Assembly (NCBI GenBank): GCA_039820405.1
Contig: JBCBQC010000006.1
Coordinates: 1 to 64,000, forward strand
DNA: 64,000 bases
Direction: 5' to 3'
DNA from: CALLVY01 sp937899855
GTDB taxonomy: Bacteria; Bacteroidota; Bacteroidia; Chitinophagales; Saprospiraceae
Shown here one piece after another: positions 8,290 through 16,930 of the stretch (its first letter is position 1; every line of letters starts with the position of its first letter). Under the pieces are notes generated by a model that worked only from the letters and a program-made list of their open reading frames with translations, ran no database searches and was not told where the DNA came from. The position numbers and the translations under genes are program-made.

Positions 8290-9315
8290 TTAGCGGGGGG
8301 GAGATAGGAACAGGCTGATCTGGAAGCTGGGCGAATCGGTCGGATCGGCTCGGAAGGTTTCTACGGGGGGATTGCGCGACTCGAAGTCGGTGCTAAAGTT
8401 GAAGCGGTACCCCAGTCGGAAGCTCGACCACAGCCAGGGGATCCACTGGTGCTGCCAGCGGAGGGAGGTGAGGATTTCGGAATGGTTGATGGCGTAATCA
8501 AAAGGATCGTCCGGGACTTCGGGATTGCTCAGCTGGTAGCTGCGGCTGACGTACTGGGGCCCGAAGAGGAGGATGTTGCGGTCGTCCAGGTTGTAACGCA
8601 AAAAGGCGTAGGCGGGCAGGACGGATTCCAGCCCCCATTGGCTGCTGAAATTGCGGTTGAGGACGAGGAAGGGGATGATGCTGAAGCGTCGAAAGCTCTG
8701 GCTGAGGTTGATGCCCACCCCCCATTCAAAATCCTCGGTGCGTTTAAAACCCACGACTCCCCGCACTTGGTAGATGGCCGAGCGCGACCGCAAGGAAATG
8801 GCGCTGGCGTAATTGCCATTATTGGCGTACTTGCCCTGGATGGCCAGGTAGGTATCTTCATTGATCGACTTGCTGGCGATAAAACCCAGAGCGTGGCTTT
8901 TGAGTGGGAAGTCGCTCAGGAGCTGAAAGATGGAGGAGCGGTTGCCCTCCAGGGTCTTGAAGGCATACCTCTCCCGGAGGTATTTGTAAGAAAGCAGGAA
9001 TTTAAAGTTTTCCTTGACGATCAAAGGGATTTTGACGTCCACCATCAGCAGGCTGATTTGGCTGATCCGGGTGGGGGCACTGGCTAGGCGTGCATCCTCG
9101 GGAATGAAATCGGCGGCACTTTGCAGGTCGTATACCAGAGCCAGCCCTCTCGACCGAGACCGGTTGCGCACTCCCGGCTGGCAGAAATTGCAGCGCCCCT
9201 GCTCGTCCCAAGCATCGATGTCTTCGGGAAAAAAGTCCGGCTTAAGTTGCCCCTTTCCCTCTTGGCTTACCAAGCCCACCACCAAAAGGAGGCAAAATAT
9301 CTTTACACGCTTCAT
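8290..9315 (-). CDS. Outer-membrane beta-barrel protein, DUF6268-like
   Basis: A 341-residue exported protein with a signal peptide (cleavage about residue 22, after KGQ) and a run of amphipathic beta strands ending in a terminal aromatic-rich strand (FQISLFLSPPR). The pattern, with an early PTRISQISLLMVDVKIPL strand, resembles the DUF6268 family of Bacteroidota outer-membrane barrels, whose function is unknown. Two cysteines (CNFC) lie near residue 42. The gene is divergent from the heme operon; a 16-base near-palindrome lies just before its start codon in the shared 172-base promoter region. Confidence 0.7.
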   Translation of the reverse strand: MKRVKIFCLLLVVGLVSQEGKGQLKPDFFPEDIDAWDEQGRCNFCQPGVRNRSRSRGLALVYDLQSAADFIPEDARLASAPTRISQISLLMVDVKIPLIVKENFKFLLSYKYLRERYAFKTLEGNRSSIFQLLSDFPLKSHALGFIASKSINEDTYLAIQGKYANNGNYASAISLRSRSAIYQVRGVVGFKRTEDFEWGVGINLSQSFRRFSIIPFLVLNRNFSSQWGLESVLPAYAFLRYNLDDRNILLFGPQYVSRSYQLSNPEVPDDPFDYAINHSEILTSLRWQHQWIPWLWSSFRLGYRFNFSTDFESRNPPVETFRADPTDSPSFQISLFLSPPR

Positions 9316-9330
9316 TTTCTTTTCTAAATT

Positions 9331-9346
9331 TACAGTAATTACTATA
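9331..9346. promoter_or_regulatory. Near-perfect palindrome in the divergent region before the heme operon
   Basis: TACAGTAA/TTACTATA is a 16-base palindrome with one mismatched pair, 16 bases upstream of the barrel gene start at 9315 and about 80 bases upstream of the hmuY -33 element. It may be a regulator site for the barrel gene. It does not look like a classical Fur box. Confidence 0.3.
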
Positions 9347-9423
9347 AATACGTTAATTCTGTCAGAAACACGACTGCTTGAGGAAGCCCAAGGGCTTTTA
9401 AGATCAAAATTTTCATCAAAAAG

Positions 9424-9454
9424 TTGTGCTTTCCGCTGGGAGCGTCTATCTTTG
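9424..9454 (+). promoter_or_regulatory. Promoter of the heme-uptake operon
   Basis: TTG at 9424-9426, 20 bases, then TATCTTTG at 9447-9454, an exact match to the Bacteroidota -33/-7 consensus with correct spacing. The expected transcription start near 9461 gives a leader of about 27 bases before the hmuY ATG at 9488. Confidence 0.7.
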
Positions 9455-9487
9455 GAGCGTTATTTATAAATAGTCTAAATAAGGATA

Positions 9488-10744
9488 ATGAAAGCATATA
9501 TTTACACCCTAATTGCCCTTTTTTCACTCTCCGTTAGCCTGGCGGCGCAGGACTTCTGCGAAATCTCCTACGGCAACGGATACGTCAACCAGGTATACTA
9601 TACCTTGAATGGAGACCAAAGTACCGTCATCGATCCCCTCGATTGGGACATTGCCTTTACGACCATCGGCCAGCAAGATGCGGGCATTCACATTAATGAA
9701 GCCAATTCCAACTCGGGTTCCGACCTAGAGTTGTACCTCGCCCCTTCCAATGACTTTTCCGCTAACATCGACCCCAACTCCCTGGGCGACCCCGTCTACA
9801 ACGACGAGAAGTCCTGGGAATTTGGTGCCTTCAACAACACCCGCGACCCCAGCAATCCCTTCGACTACGGCTGGGGAACCTACAACCCGATGCTACAAAC
9901 CGTCGAAGCGACCACGGTCTACGTCATCAAGCGTCGCGACGGTGCCTACGTCAAGATGGAGGTCAGTACCCTGGCGGGTACGGTTTACACCGTACGTTGG
10001 GCCAACTTGGACGGCAGTAACGAAGAGACCTTTACGATCGACAAAGCGGATTATCCCGATTCACCATTGGCTTACTATTCCCTAGCTGATGGAGAGTTCA
10101 AGGCCATCCCCAACCAGTGGGACCTGCTCTTTACCCGCTACCGTACGCCCCTGGATGCGGGTGGAGGAATGACCATCCAGTACCTGCTGACCGGTACCTT
10201 CTCCGGTCACGGCGTAGAAGTGGCCGAGGCTGACAACGTCAACCCCTCCAATGTGGATCACGAGGACTACGCGGATCAGTACAGCAGTGAACTCGACGTG
10301 CTGGGTTGGGATTGGAAAGATTTCACCGGTATGGGTTGGGCCATCCCCGACGATCGCGCCTACTTCGTCAAAACGGCGACGGGTGAGATCTGGAAAATCA
10401 TTTTTGATGACTTTGAAGGTTCGACGACCGGTGTCACGGTATTCATTAAAGAGCTGGTGGATCAAATCAGCTCGATCGACGATCCCGTGGTCATCTCCGA
10501 GGTATCCCTGTCCCCCAATCCGGCGACGACAGAAAGCTACCTGAGCTACAGCACCGTCGAAGGAGCCGAAGTACAGTGGCGCCTGATCAATAACCTGGGA
10601 GCGGTGGTCGCTAGCAATGTACAGTACCGTCAGGCTGGGTTCCACGTAGAAACCCTAAACTTGGAAGATTTGCCCCGGGGGGCTTACTTCCTGGAGTTGC
10701 AAACTGCCGGTGACCTGGTTACCCAGAAGTTACAGCGCTTTTAA
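9488..10744 (+). CDS. hmuY: HmuY-like heme-binding protein with T9SS sorting domain
   Basis: A 418-residue secreted protein. After a signal peptide (about 1-20) come two HmuY-type segments marked by LDWDIAFTTI (about 53-62) and NQWDLLFTRY (about 210-219), the repeated strand pattern of the HmuY family that binds heme or strips it from host proteins. The last 85 residues (about 335-418, starting ISEVSLSPNPA and ending VTQKLQRF) are a T9SS type A sorting domain. In Porphyromonas gingivalis HmuY is a lipoprotein; here no lipobox is seen and export is by T9SS, so it may be anchored or released at the surface. First gene of the heme operon. Confidence 0.8.
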   Translation: MKAYIYTLIALFSLSVSLAAQDFCEISYGNGYVNQVYYTLNGDQSTVIDPLDWDIAFTTIGQQDAGIHINEANSNSGSDLELYLAPSNDFSANIDPNSLGDPVYNDEKSWEFGAFNNTRDPSNPFDYGWGTYNPMLQTVEATTVYVIKRRDGAYVKMEVSTLAGTVYTVRWANLDGSNEETFTIDKADYPDSPLAYYSLADGEFKAIPNQWDLLFTRYRTPLDAGGGMTIQYLLTGTFSGHGVEVAEADNVNPSNVDHEDYADQYSSELDVLGWDWKDFTGMGWAIPDDRAYFVKTATGEIWKIIFDDFEGSTTGVTVFIKELVDQISSIDDPVVISEVSLSPNPATTESYLSYSTVEGAEVQWRLINNLGAVVASNVQYRQAGFHVETLNLEDLPRGAYFLELQTAGDLVTQKLQRF

Positions 10745-10768
10745 CTAGGGCTTTTAACTAGGGCTTTG
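10736..10768 (+). repeat. Tandem duplication after hmuY
   Basis: The stretch CTTTTAACTAGGG occurs twice in tandem across the hmuY stop codon, then begins a third time. It creates a second in-register TAA after the real stop. It probably reflects replication slippage; no function is evident. Confidence 0.6.
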
Positions 10769-10784
10769 GGCCGGTACGACCCGG

Positions 10785-10792
10785 TATTTTTG
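10785..10792 (+). promoter_or_regulatory. Possible internal -7 element before hmuT
   Basis: TATTTTTG matches TAnnTTTG and ends 17 bases before the hmuT ATG. The nearest TTTG upstream (10765-10768) is only 16 bases away, shorter than usual, so an internal promoter is possible but unproven. Confidence 0.25.
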
Positions 10793-10809
10793 CCCTTAAC
10801 AATATACGA

Positions 10810-11748
10810 ATGAACAAGCACTTTCCTCTTTTTCTGATCCTGCTTGGATTGGTGGGCTTCTCCCAAAGTTGCGGTTCTGACGGCAGCGGTACGGAAGCCT
10901 CGACAAACCCTGATTCAACCCCTTCCGCCGAGGAGCAACGCATCGTCTCGCTCTCCGGGACCATTACTGAGACGCTGTTTCACTTTGGCCACGGCGAGCA
11001 GATCGTCGGCCGGGACGTCACCAGTACCTATCCGGCCGATGCCGTTGCGGAAATTCCCAATCTGGGCCACGTACGGAACCTCAACGTAGAGGCCTTATTG
11101 GGCTTACAGCCGACACTTATTTTGGTGGGGGAGGATGTCAAGGAAAACAAGGCCATCAAAAACTTGCAGGACTCGGGAATACCCGTAGTTTTGTTACCTA
11201 GCAGTAACACCTTAGACAATGCCATCACGATGGCGGAGCAGTTTCCCGAGGCCCTGCGCAACGAAGAACGCCTGGCGCAGATGCGGGTGGACTACCAAAA
11301 CCAACGGCGGCAGCTCGATTCGCTGTTGAATGACGGCGATGATTACCGTCCCCGGGTTTTGTTTATCTACGCTCGCGGCAAGGGCAGTATGATGGTAGGA
11401 GGGGAGGAGACTTCGGCTTCGTCCTTTATCGAACTGGCTGGCGGACGCAATGCGGCGGAAGGGGTCAGTGGCTTTCAAGCGCTCTCGGTAGAGGGCCTGG
11501 TGAAAGCACAACCCGATGCCTTCTTGCTTTTTACCAGTGGCTTGGCCAGCTTAGGTGGCGAAGTGGGATTGCTTGAAGTGCCGGGCGTGGCACAGACGCC
11601 GGCGGGAAAGGAACGCCGAATCATTACCATGGATGGCCTCTACGCCCTCGGGTTTACACCCCGGGCCACCAGTGCCGCCATCGACTTGGCCAATGCTTTG
11701 AATAAATGGAAATACCAAACCGTGCTCAGTCAGGAAAAAATGAACTGA
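10810..11748 (+). CDS. hmuT: Heme ABC transporter substrate-binding lipoprotein
   Basis: A 312-residue lipoprotein (lipobox SQSC, Cys about residue 21) of the TroA-like periplasmic-binding family (PF01497). The typical opening RIVSLSGTITETLFHFG and the NLGHVRNLNVEALLGLQP segment are present, as is a long helix linking two lobes. In the heme branch this protein carries heme from the outer-membrane receptor to the permease. Its stop codon overlaps the next gene's start (TGATG at 11746-11750), indicating translational coupling to hmuU. Confidence 0.88.
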   Translation: MNKHFPLFLILLGLVGFSQSCGSDGSGTEASTNPDSTPSAEEQRIVSLSGTITETLFHFGHGEQIVGRDVTSTYPADAVAEIPNLGHVRNLNVEALLGLQPTLILVGEDVKENKAIKNLQDSGIPVVLLPSSNTLDNAITMAEQFPEALRNEERLAQMRVDYQNQRRQLDSLLNDGDDYRPRVLFIYARGKGSMMVGGEETSASSFIELAGGRNAAEGVSGFQALSVEGLVKAQPDAFLLFTSGLASLGGEVGLLEVPGVAQTPAGKERRIITMDGLYALGFTPRATSAAIDLANALNKWKYQTVLSQEKMN

Positions 11749-12872
11749 TGGTCGAGGGGTCCTCCACGACCCCATCACCTCCCATCGGCACCGACCCCCC
11801 GCATCCTCCCAACGGTGGGGTGGATCGACCCCGATGGAGCATTTTGTTCTCGACGCCGGTTTTGTTGACGATACTCCTCGTGGCGATTTTGGGTTCCTGT
11901 CTAGTCGGAGCCTATCCCATGAGTGTTAAAGATGTGATCTGTATTATTATTTCGCATGGAACGGGGGGGACTGAATCAATTCCCGCAGATTCGAGGAATT
12001 ATCTGATTTGGGATATCCGTCTCCCCCGCATTTTTCTGGGCCTCGTGGTAGGGGCCGGATTGTCTACCTCCGGTGCCGCCATTCAAGGACTCTTCCGCAA
12101 TCCCCTGGCCGATCCCTCCCTCATCGGCATTACCACCGGAGCCATGGTCTTCGCCGTAGCAGCCATCTTGTTTCAACCGCTGCTGCTGGAGTACCTCCCC
12201 GATCAACTCGGTTACCTCTCCGTGGCAATCGCGGCCTTCGCCGGCAGCCTGTTCTGTACGGTACTCGTCTACCGCCTATCGACCAGCAACGGCCGAACTT
12301 CCGTGATCACCATGCTCCTCGCCGGTATTGCCATCACCGCCCTCGGCGGCGCCCTGGTGGGATTGATGACCTACTTTTCGACCGAAGAGGAACTGCGGGA
12401 CATCACCTTCTGGACCCTGGGAAGTTTGAGCGGCGCCAACTGGAAAATTGTGGCCACCCTTGCCCTGCTGGTTGGAACGTCCTTATTTTGTCTCCTGCGA
12501 GTAGCAAAAGATCTGGATTTATTATTATTGGGAGAACGAGAAGCCAAATACCTTGGGGTAAACACCCAGCGGGTCAAACTGTGGGTCGTAGTCAGTGCCG
12601 CACTGGCCGTGGGGTCCTGCGTAGCCATGAGCGGCGCCATCGGCTTTATTGCCTTGGTCGTTCCGCACCTCATACGACTCTCCCGGGGAACGCTACACCG
12701 TCCCCTGTTGATCAACTCGGCCCTCTTGGGGGCCATTATTCTGATCCTGTCGGATGCGCTGGCCCGATCCATCATCGCCCCGGTGGAATTGCCCATCGGG
12801 ATTTTGACGGCTTTACTTGGTGCTCCCGTCTTTATCGGGATTTTGCGCCAAACGAGCCATCGCTCATTTTAA
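11748..12872 (+). CDS. hmuU: Heme ABC transporter permease (FecCD family)
   Basis: A 374-residue FecCD-type permease with about ten membrane helices. The ATG at 11748 overlaps the hmuT stop codon and is preferred to an upstream in-frame start at 11706, which would add 14 residues inside hmuT. Family hallmarks are RLPRIFLGLVVGAGLSTSGA, FRNPLADPSLIGITTGA near residues 85-130 and SGAIGFIALVVPHLIRL near 290-310. The N-terminus has an unusual proline/serine-rich cytoplasmic stretch of about 35 residues before the first helix. It pairs with hmuV to move heme across the inner membrane. Confidence 0.9.
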   Translation: MVEGSSTTPSPPIGTDPPHPPNGGVDRPRWSILFSTPVLLTILLVAILGSCLVGAYPMSVKDVICIIISHGTGGTESIPADSRNYLIWDIRLPRIFLGLVVGAGLSTSGAAIQGLFRNPLADPSLIGITTGAMVFAVAAILFQPLLLEYLPDQLGYLSVAIAAFAGSLFCTVLVYRLSTSNGRTSVITMLLAGIAITALGGALVGLMTYFSTEEELRDITFWTLGSLSGANWKIVATLALLVGTSLFCLLRVAKDLDLLLLGEREAKYLGVNTQRVKLWVVVSAALAVGSCVAMSGAIGFIALVVPHLIRLSRGTLHRPLLINSALLGAIILILSDALARSIIAPVELPIGILTALLGAPVFIGILRQTSHRSF

Positions 12873-12882
12873 GCCATACGCT

Positions 12883-13707
12883 ATGATTGAAATACGCGAT
12901 CTGACGATACAAAAAGGCGCTCGTAAGATTCTCAAACAAGTCAGTTTTGAGGTCCAACCGGGTGAAGTATTCGCCGTCCTCGGTGCCAACGGTGCGGGAA
13001 AGTCGACCCTCCTCCGTGCGATTGGTGGGGAGGAGAATATGGTGGAAGGCGCTATTTCCATCAACCACCGCAATATCCTCCAGTGGGCACCCCGCCGGCT
13101 CGCCCGGATGCGGGGCATCCTGAGTCAGAAGATCGAACTGTCCTTTGCCCTGTCGGTGCTGGAAGTCGTACTGATGGGACGTTACGCCTACGCGAGCCTG
13201 GAGAGCAAGGAAGAAAGTATGGACGTCGCCAAATGGTGTTTGCAACAGGTGGCCCTGGAGAGTATGCAGCATCGCAACATTCTGACCCTATCGGGAGGTG
13301 AGCAGCAGCGCGTCCACCTCGCCCGCGTCCTGGCCCAGGTGTACTGCCGCCAGCCCCGCCACACCCGGTTCCTCCTCCTCGACGAGCCCCTGGCCAGCCT
13401 CGATTTGGCCCACCAGCACCGTTTGCTCCACCTCCTCCGCCGCTTGAGCCGGGAGGAAAGCTTTGGTATCTTTATCGTCGTGCACGACATGAACCTCGCC
13501 GCCCAGTACGCCGATCGCATCCTACTGCTACACCGGGGCGAAACCCTGTCGATCGGTCGCCCCGAGGAAGTATTTAACGAAAGCAATATTCAACAAGCCT
13601 ACGGCATCCGCGCCGTGGTGATGCAAAACCCCGTCTATCAATGTCCCCAAATCACCGCATTTCACGAAATTCCCGATTCCGCACTCCCCAACCGGAGTGC
13701 TTCCTAG
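12883..13707 (+). CDS. hmuV: Heme ABC transporter ATP-binding protein
   Basis: A 274-residue ATPase with Walker A GANGAGKST (34-42), signature LSGGEQQR, Walker B FLLLDEP followed by the D-loop ASLD, and the switch His in VVHDMNLAA. The start at ATG 12883, ten bases after hmuU, gives the normal N-terminus MIEIRDLTIQ; a reading from 12817 would add 22 residues overlapping hmuU. The Q-loop (LSQ) and helical domain are normal. It powers heme import with HmuU. Confidence 0.9.
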   Translation: MIEIRDLTIQKGARKILKQVSFEVQPGEVFAVLGANGAGKSTLLRAIGGEENMVEGAISINHRNILQWAPRRLARMRGILSQKIELSFALSVLEVVLMGRYAYASLESKEESMDVAKWCLQQVALESMQHRNILTLSGGEQQRVHLARVLAQVYCRQPRHTRFLLLDEPLASLDLAHQHRLLHLLRRLSREESFGIFIVVHDMNLAAQYADRILLLHRGETLSIGRPEEVFNESNIQQAYGIRAVVMQNPVYQCPQITAFHEIPDSALPNRSAS

Positions 13708-13755
13708 TTCGATAAACCATTGGCACTTGAATTTATAGGTCACAAACTTTTTATC

Positions 13756-14835
13756 ATGCAGAGTAATAATCAAAACCTTCGCGAAAGGTATCAAAAACTA
13801 AAGAACGAACAACCCCGACTGAGAATCCGCAACGCCGCTCAGGCGCTGGAAGTCAGCGAACTGGAACTGTTAGAGTTGCAGCTGGGTGGCCAACTCATCC
13901 GCCTGGCGGGTGATTGGAAAGAATTCCTACCCAAGGTCAAGGCCCTGGGAAAGGTCATGGCGCTCACCCGCAACGAATACGCCGTTCACGAACGCAAAGG
14001 CATTTACGACAACATCTCCTTTATGCACGGTGGACAGATGGGGGTAGCCGTCAATCCCGACATCGATCTGCGCTTTTTTATGACGCAGTGGAGCTACGCC
14101 TACGCTTCGACCCAGCTCAACCCCCGTACGAAAAAGCCGCTCTACGGCTTACAATTCTTCAACGATCGGGGAGTCGCCGTTCACAAAATTTACCTGACCC
14201 CCCATTCCGACGAAACGGCCTACCACCAACTGGTGGCCGAATACCGCGGTGAGGACCAAGGCACCCCCGCCACGATCAACCACAGCCCGGTGGAACCGAA
14301 GGAATACCACAGCGACGCCGAGGTGGACGTAGAGGCTTTTCAAGCGGAGTGGCTGGCGTTGGAGGATACCCACGATTTCTTTCCGCTCCTCCGCAAGCAC
14401 AAGGTACAGCGGCTACAAGCCCTGCGCCTGGCCCCCGCGGACCACGCCTATCCCGTGGCTAAGGAAGGCATTGTTCAACTCTTCGAAAGCGTGGCGGCAA
14501 GCCAGCTTCCCATCATGGTGTTTGCCAATAGCCCGGGCTGTATTCAAATACACACTGGCCCGATCAAAAAGCTCTTTCCGATGGAGCAGTGGTTCAATAT
14601 CATGGACCCCGACTTCAACCTCCACCTCAATCTGGATGGGGTCGATCAGGTCTGGGTGGTGAAAAAACCGACGGCGGATGGCATCGTTACGGGATTGGAA
14701 GTCTTCGATCGCGAGGGGCAACTTATCATCTATTGTTTTGGTAAACGCAAACCCGGAATCCCCGAATTGGAAGCTTGGCGAGAAACCGTCGCCCAGCTCC
14801 CCAAAATTCAAAACGCTTATGAAAAACAAGCTTAA
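13756..14835 (+). CDS. hmuS: Cytoplasmic hemin-degrading/heme-binding protein (HemS/HmuS family)
   Basis: A 359-residue protein close to the usual length of HemS/ChuS/HmuS proteins, made of two related halves. The N-terminus LRERYQKLKNEQPRLRIRNAAQALEVSE is family-typical, as is the block VMALTRNEYAVHERKGIYDN (about 75-95). The family accepts imported heme in the cytoplasm, and some members degrade it to release iron; whether this one is catalytic cannot be told from sequence. Start at ATG 13756 is chosen over 13720 because the family begins near here. The 3' end overlaps the receptor gene by 17 bases. Confidence 0.87.
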   Translation: MQSNNQNLRERYQKLKNEQPRLRIRNAAQALEVSELELLELQLGGQLIRLAGDWKEFLPKVKALGKVMALTRNEYAVHERKGIYDNISFMHGGQMGVAVNPDIDLRFFMTQWSYAYASTQLNPRTKKPLYGLQFFNDRGVAVHKIYLTPHSDETAYHQLVAEYRGEDQGTPATINHSPVEPKEYHSDAEVDVEAFQAEWLALEDTHDFFPLLRKHKVQRLQALRLAPADHAYPVAKEGIVQLFESVAASQLPIMVFANSPGCIQIHTGPIKKLFPMEQWFNIMDPDFNLHLNLDGVDQVWVVKKPTADGIVTGLEVFDREGQLIIYCFGKRKPGIPELEAWRETVAQLPKIQNAYEKQA

Positions 14836-16906
14836 GGTACTGCTATTCCTTTGCCTATGGATCAGTACCCACACCCTGCTAATGGCCCAGAGCCCCATCG
14901 ACAGTTCGCTGTGGACGATTGATCTGGACGATATTGTCGTCACGGCCCAGTACGCCCCTACCGACAGTCGCAATGCCCTCCACGATATCCAAACCATCCA
15001 ACGGAGCACCCTGGAGGCCCGTGGGGTGAACAACTTGGAACAAGCCCTCCAACAGGAGGTGGGACTGCGCATCCGCCAGGACCTCGTTTTGGGGAGCAGC
15101 GTCCAACTGCTGGGGCTGAGTGGGCAAAATGTCAAAATCATGATCGACGGTGTCCCCATCATCGGTCGGCAGGGGGGGAACATCAATCTTTCCCAAATCA
15201 ATATGCAAAACGTCGAACGCGTCGAGATTGTCGAAGGTCCGCTGTCGGTGGGCTACGGAACCGACGCGCTCGCTGGGGTCATCAATCTGATTACCCGTAA
15301 ATCCCAGGTCAATGCCAATCGAGTGGGAGTCGTATTTCAGTACGAAACCCGGGGCGAACGCACGGTACAGGCCAATTTGGGTCGTCGCCTGGGCTCCCAA
15401 TGGCTGCTGGCCCTGAGTGGGGGCATAAATGAATTCGACGGCTTTGGTCTGGTCGATTCTTTGCGCTATCAGGAATGGAATCCCAAGGAGCAGAAATACG
15501 CCGAAGGTAGCCTTCGCTTTTTGGAGGGCGGTCACGACTTGCAGTACCGCTTTAGCGTGTTGGATGAAAACGTCACCAATCTGGGCGAGGTCCGCCGCCC
15601 CGATTTCAAACCCTACTCTTTTGACGACCAGTACCAGACCCTCCGCATCGATCACGCGTTGAACTATTCCGGGGAGGTGGCCAAAAATTACTTTATCCAA
15701 TCGGTACTGGGCTACAACCGCTTCCGGCGCTACAAGAACAGCTACCGGCGCAATTTTGAACCCGAAGAGGAGATCCTCCTCGAAGGACAGCAGGATACCT
15801 CCCGCTTTTCGGCCATCCAGTGGCGGACCACCTTCGCCAGCCAGTACGACGATTCGCCCCTCCAGTTTCAGGTTGGGCTCGATTTGCGCTACGACGATGC
15901 CACGGGGAAGCGGATTCAGGACAGCCTGAGCAGCCGGGAGAACTTTAGCGAAATTCAGGATTACGCCGTTTTTGGGCAGGTGCGTTACCAGCCCTGGAAT
16001 CGCCTGGAGTTGGAAGGGGGCTTGCGCTACGCCTACAATTCGCGCTACGATGCCCCCCTCGTCCCTTCGGTACACGTCAAATACAACATCGATGAAGATT
16101 GGGCCTTCCGTGCCTCCTACGGCAAGGGCTTCCGCAGCCCCGATCTCAAAGAGCTTTTCTTTAGGTTTATCGACATCAACCACTACATCATCGGCAATCC
16201 CGATTTATTGGCGGAGCAATCCGACAATTTCCAGGTGAGCTTTCACTACGATCACGAAGGCGACAATGGAGAGGCGGTGAGTTTTAAGATCAAGGGCTTT
16301 TACAACCGCATCGAGCAGAAGATTGGCTTGTTCGAATTTGTGGAGACCGAGGATGGGGGAATTGCACCGGCGATCGATACGACGACCTTCCGCTTTGCCT
16401 ACTTCAATCAGGCCAACGATAAAAATCAGGGTGTCAATTTGAATTTTGGCTATGAAAACGGGCCCCTACTCCTCAAAACGGGGGCTTCCCTGGTCGGATA
16501 CTTCCAACCCAGCTACGAAAGCCTGGGGGTCGACCCCTTTACCTACGCCGTCGAACTCAACGGAGAAATCACCTATACCGTACCCCGTTCTCTGCTGCGC
16601 TTTTCGCTTTTTTGGCGCAACAACGATCGCTTGATCACCTATTTTCCCGATACCAACGAGGACGGCGAAAGCATCGTCGGCCAGCGGATTCAGGATGGCT
16701 TTATGCTGACCGATCTCACGGTGGGCATGCCCATCTGGGAGAACCGTTTTCGGATTACGACCGGGGTCCGCAACTTGCTGGACGTACAGACGGTTACCGT
16801 CAGTGGTGGCGGTAACGGGGGTGCCCACAGCGGTAGTACCGGAACGGCGGCCGTGGGCCTGGGGCGGAGTTTCTTCGTCCGCTTACAAGTCGATATCAAC
16901 TGGTAG
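14819..16906 (+). CDS. hmuR: TonB-dependent heme receptor
   Basis: A 695-residue outer-membrane receptor. Signal peptide about 1-24, a TonB-box-like DDIVVTA near 37-43, plug domain (about 50-170 with ERVEIVEGPLSVGYGTDALAGVINL), then a 22-strand barrel ending FFVRLQVDINW. It carries the heme-receptor boxes FRSP and NPDL, with a single His (about residue 455, in INHYIIGNPDL) between them, matching the heme-ligand His placement of HmuR-type receptors. Start at ATG 14819 gives a clean signal peptide. There is no carboxypeptidase-like N-terminal extension, so it is not a SusC-type porin. Last gene of the operon. Confidence 0.88.
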   Translation: MKNKLKVLLFLCLWISTHTLLMAQSPIDSSLWTIDLDDIVVTAQYAPTDSRNALHDIQTIQRSTLEARGVNNLEQALQQEVGLRIRQDLVLGSSVQLLGLSGQNVKIMIDGVPIIGRQGGNINLSQINMQNVERVEIVEGPLSVGYGTDALAGVINLITRKSQVNANRVGVVFQYETRGERTVQANLGRRLGSQWLLALSGGINEFDGFGLVDSLRYQEWNPKEQKYAEGSLRFLEGGHDLQYRFSVLDENVTNLGEVRRPDFKPYSFDDQYQTLRIDHALNYSGEVAKNYFIQSVLGYNRFRRYKNSYRRNFEPEEEILLEGQQDTSRFSAIQWRTTFASQYDDSPLQFQVGLDLRYDDATGKRIQDSLSSRENFSEIQDYAVFGQVRYQPWNRLELEGGLRYAYNSRYDAPLVPSVHVKYNIDEDWAFRASYGKGFRSPDLKELFFRFIDINHYIIGNPDLLAEQSDNFQVSFHYDHEGDNGEAVSFKIKGFYNRIEQKIGLFEFVETEDGGIAPAIDTTTFRFAYFNQANDKNQGVNLNFGYENGPLLLKTGASLVGYFQPSYESLGVDPFTYAVELNGEITYTVPRSLLRFSLFWRNNDRLITYFPDTNEDGESIVGQRIQDGFMLTDLTVGMPIWENRFRITTGVRNLLDVQTVTVSGGGNGGAHSGSTGTAAVGLGRSFFVRLQVDINW

Positions 16907-16920
16907 GACGGCCAGTTTTT
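16898..16920 (+). terminator. Terminator of the heme operon
   Basis: Stem AACTGG (16898-16903) / CCAGTT (16912-16917) with an 8-base loop, followed by T residues. It overlaps the hmuR stop codon. The stem is short but well placed at the operon end. Confidence 0.5.
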
Positions 16921-16930
16921 GTGCTACGGG

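Noticed and set aside
9316..9487. Fur box before the heme operon
   Set aside because: No sequence close to the 19-base Fur consensus was seen; only an unrelated near-palindrome.
12817..12882. Longer hmuV start overlapping hmuU
   Set aside because: The added residues are not ABC-like and the ATG at 12883 gives the normal N-terminus directly after hmuU.
14678..14818. Longer receptor start inside hmuS
   Set aside because: It would put about 47 residues before a clean signal peptide starting at ATG 14819.
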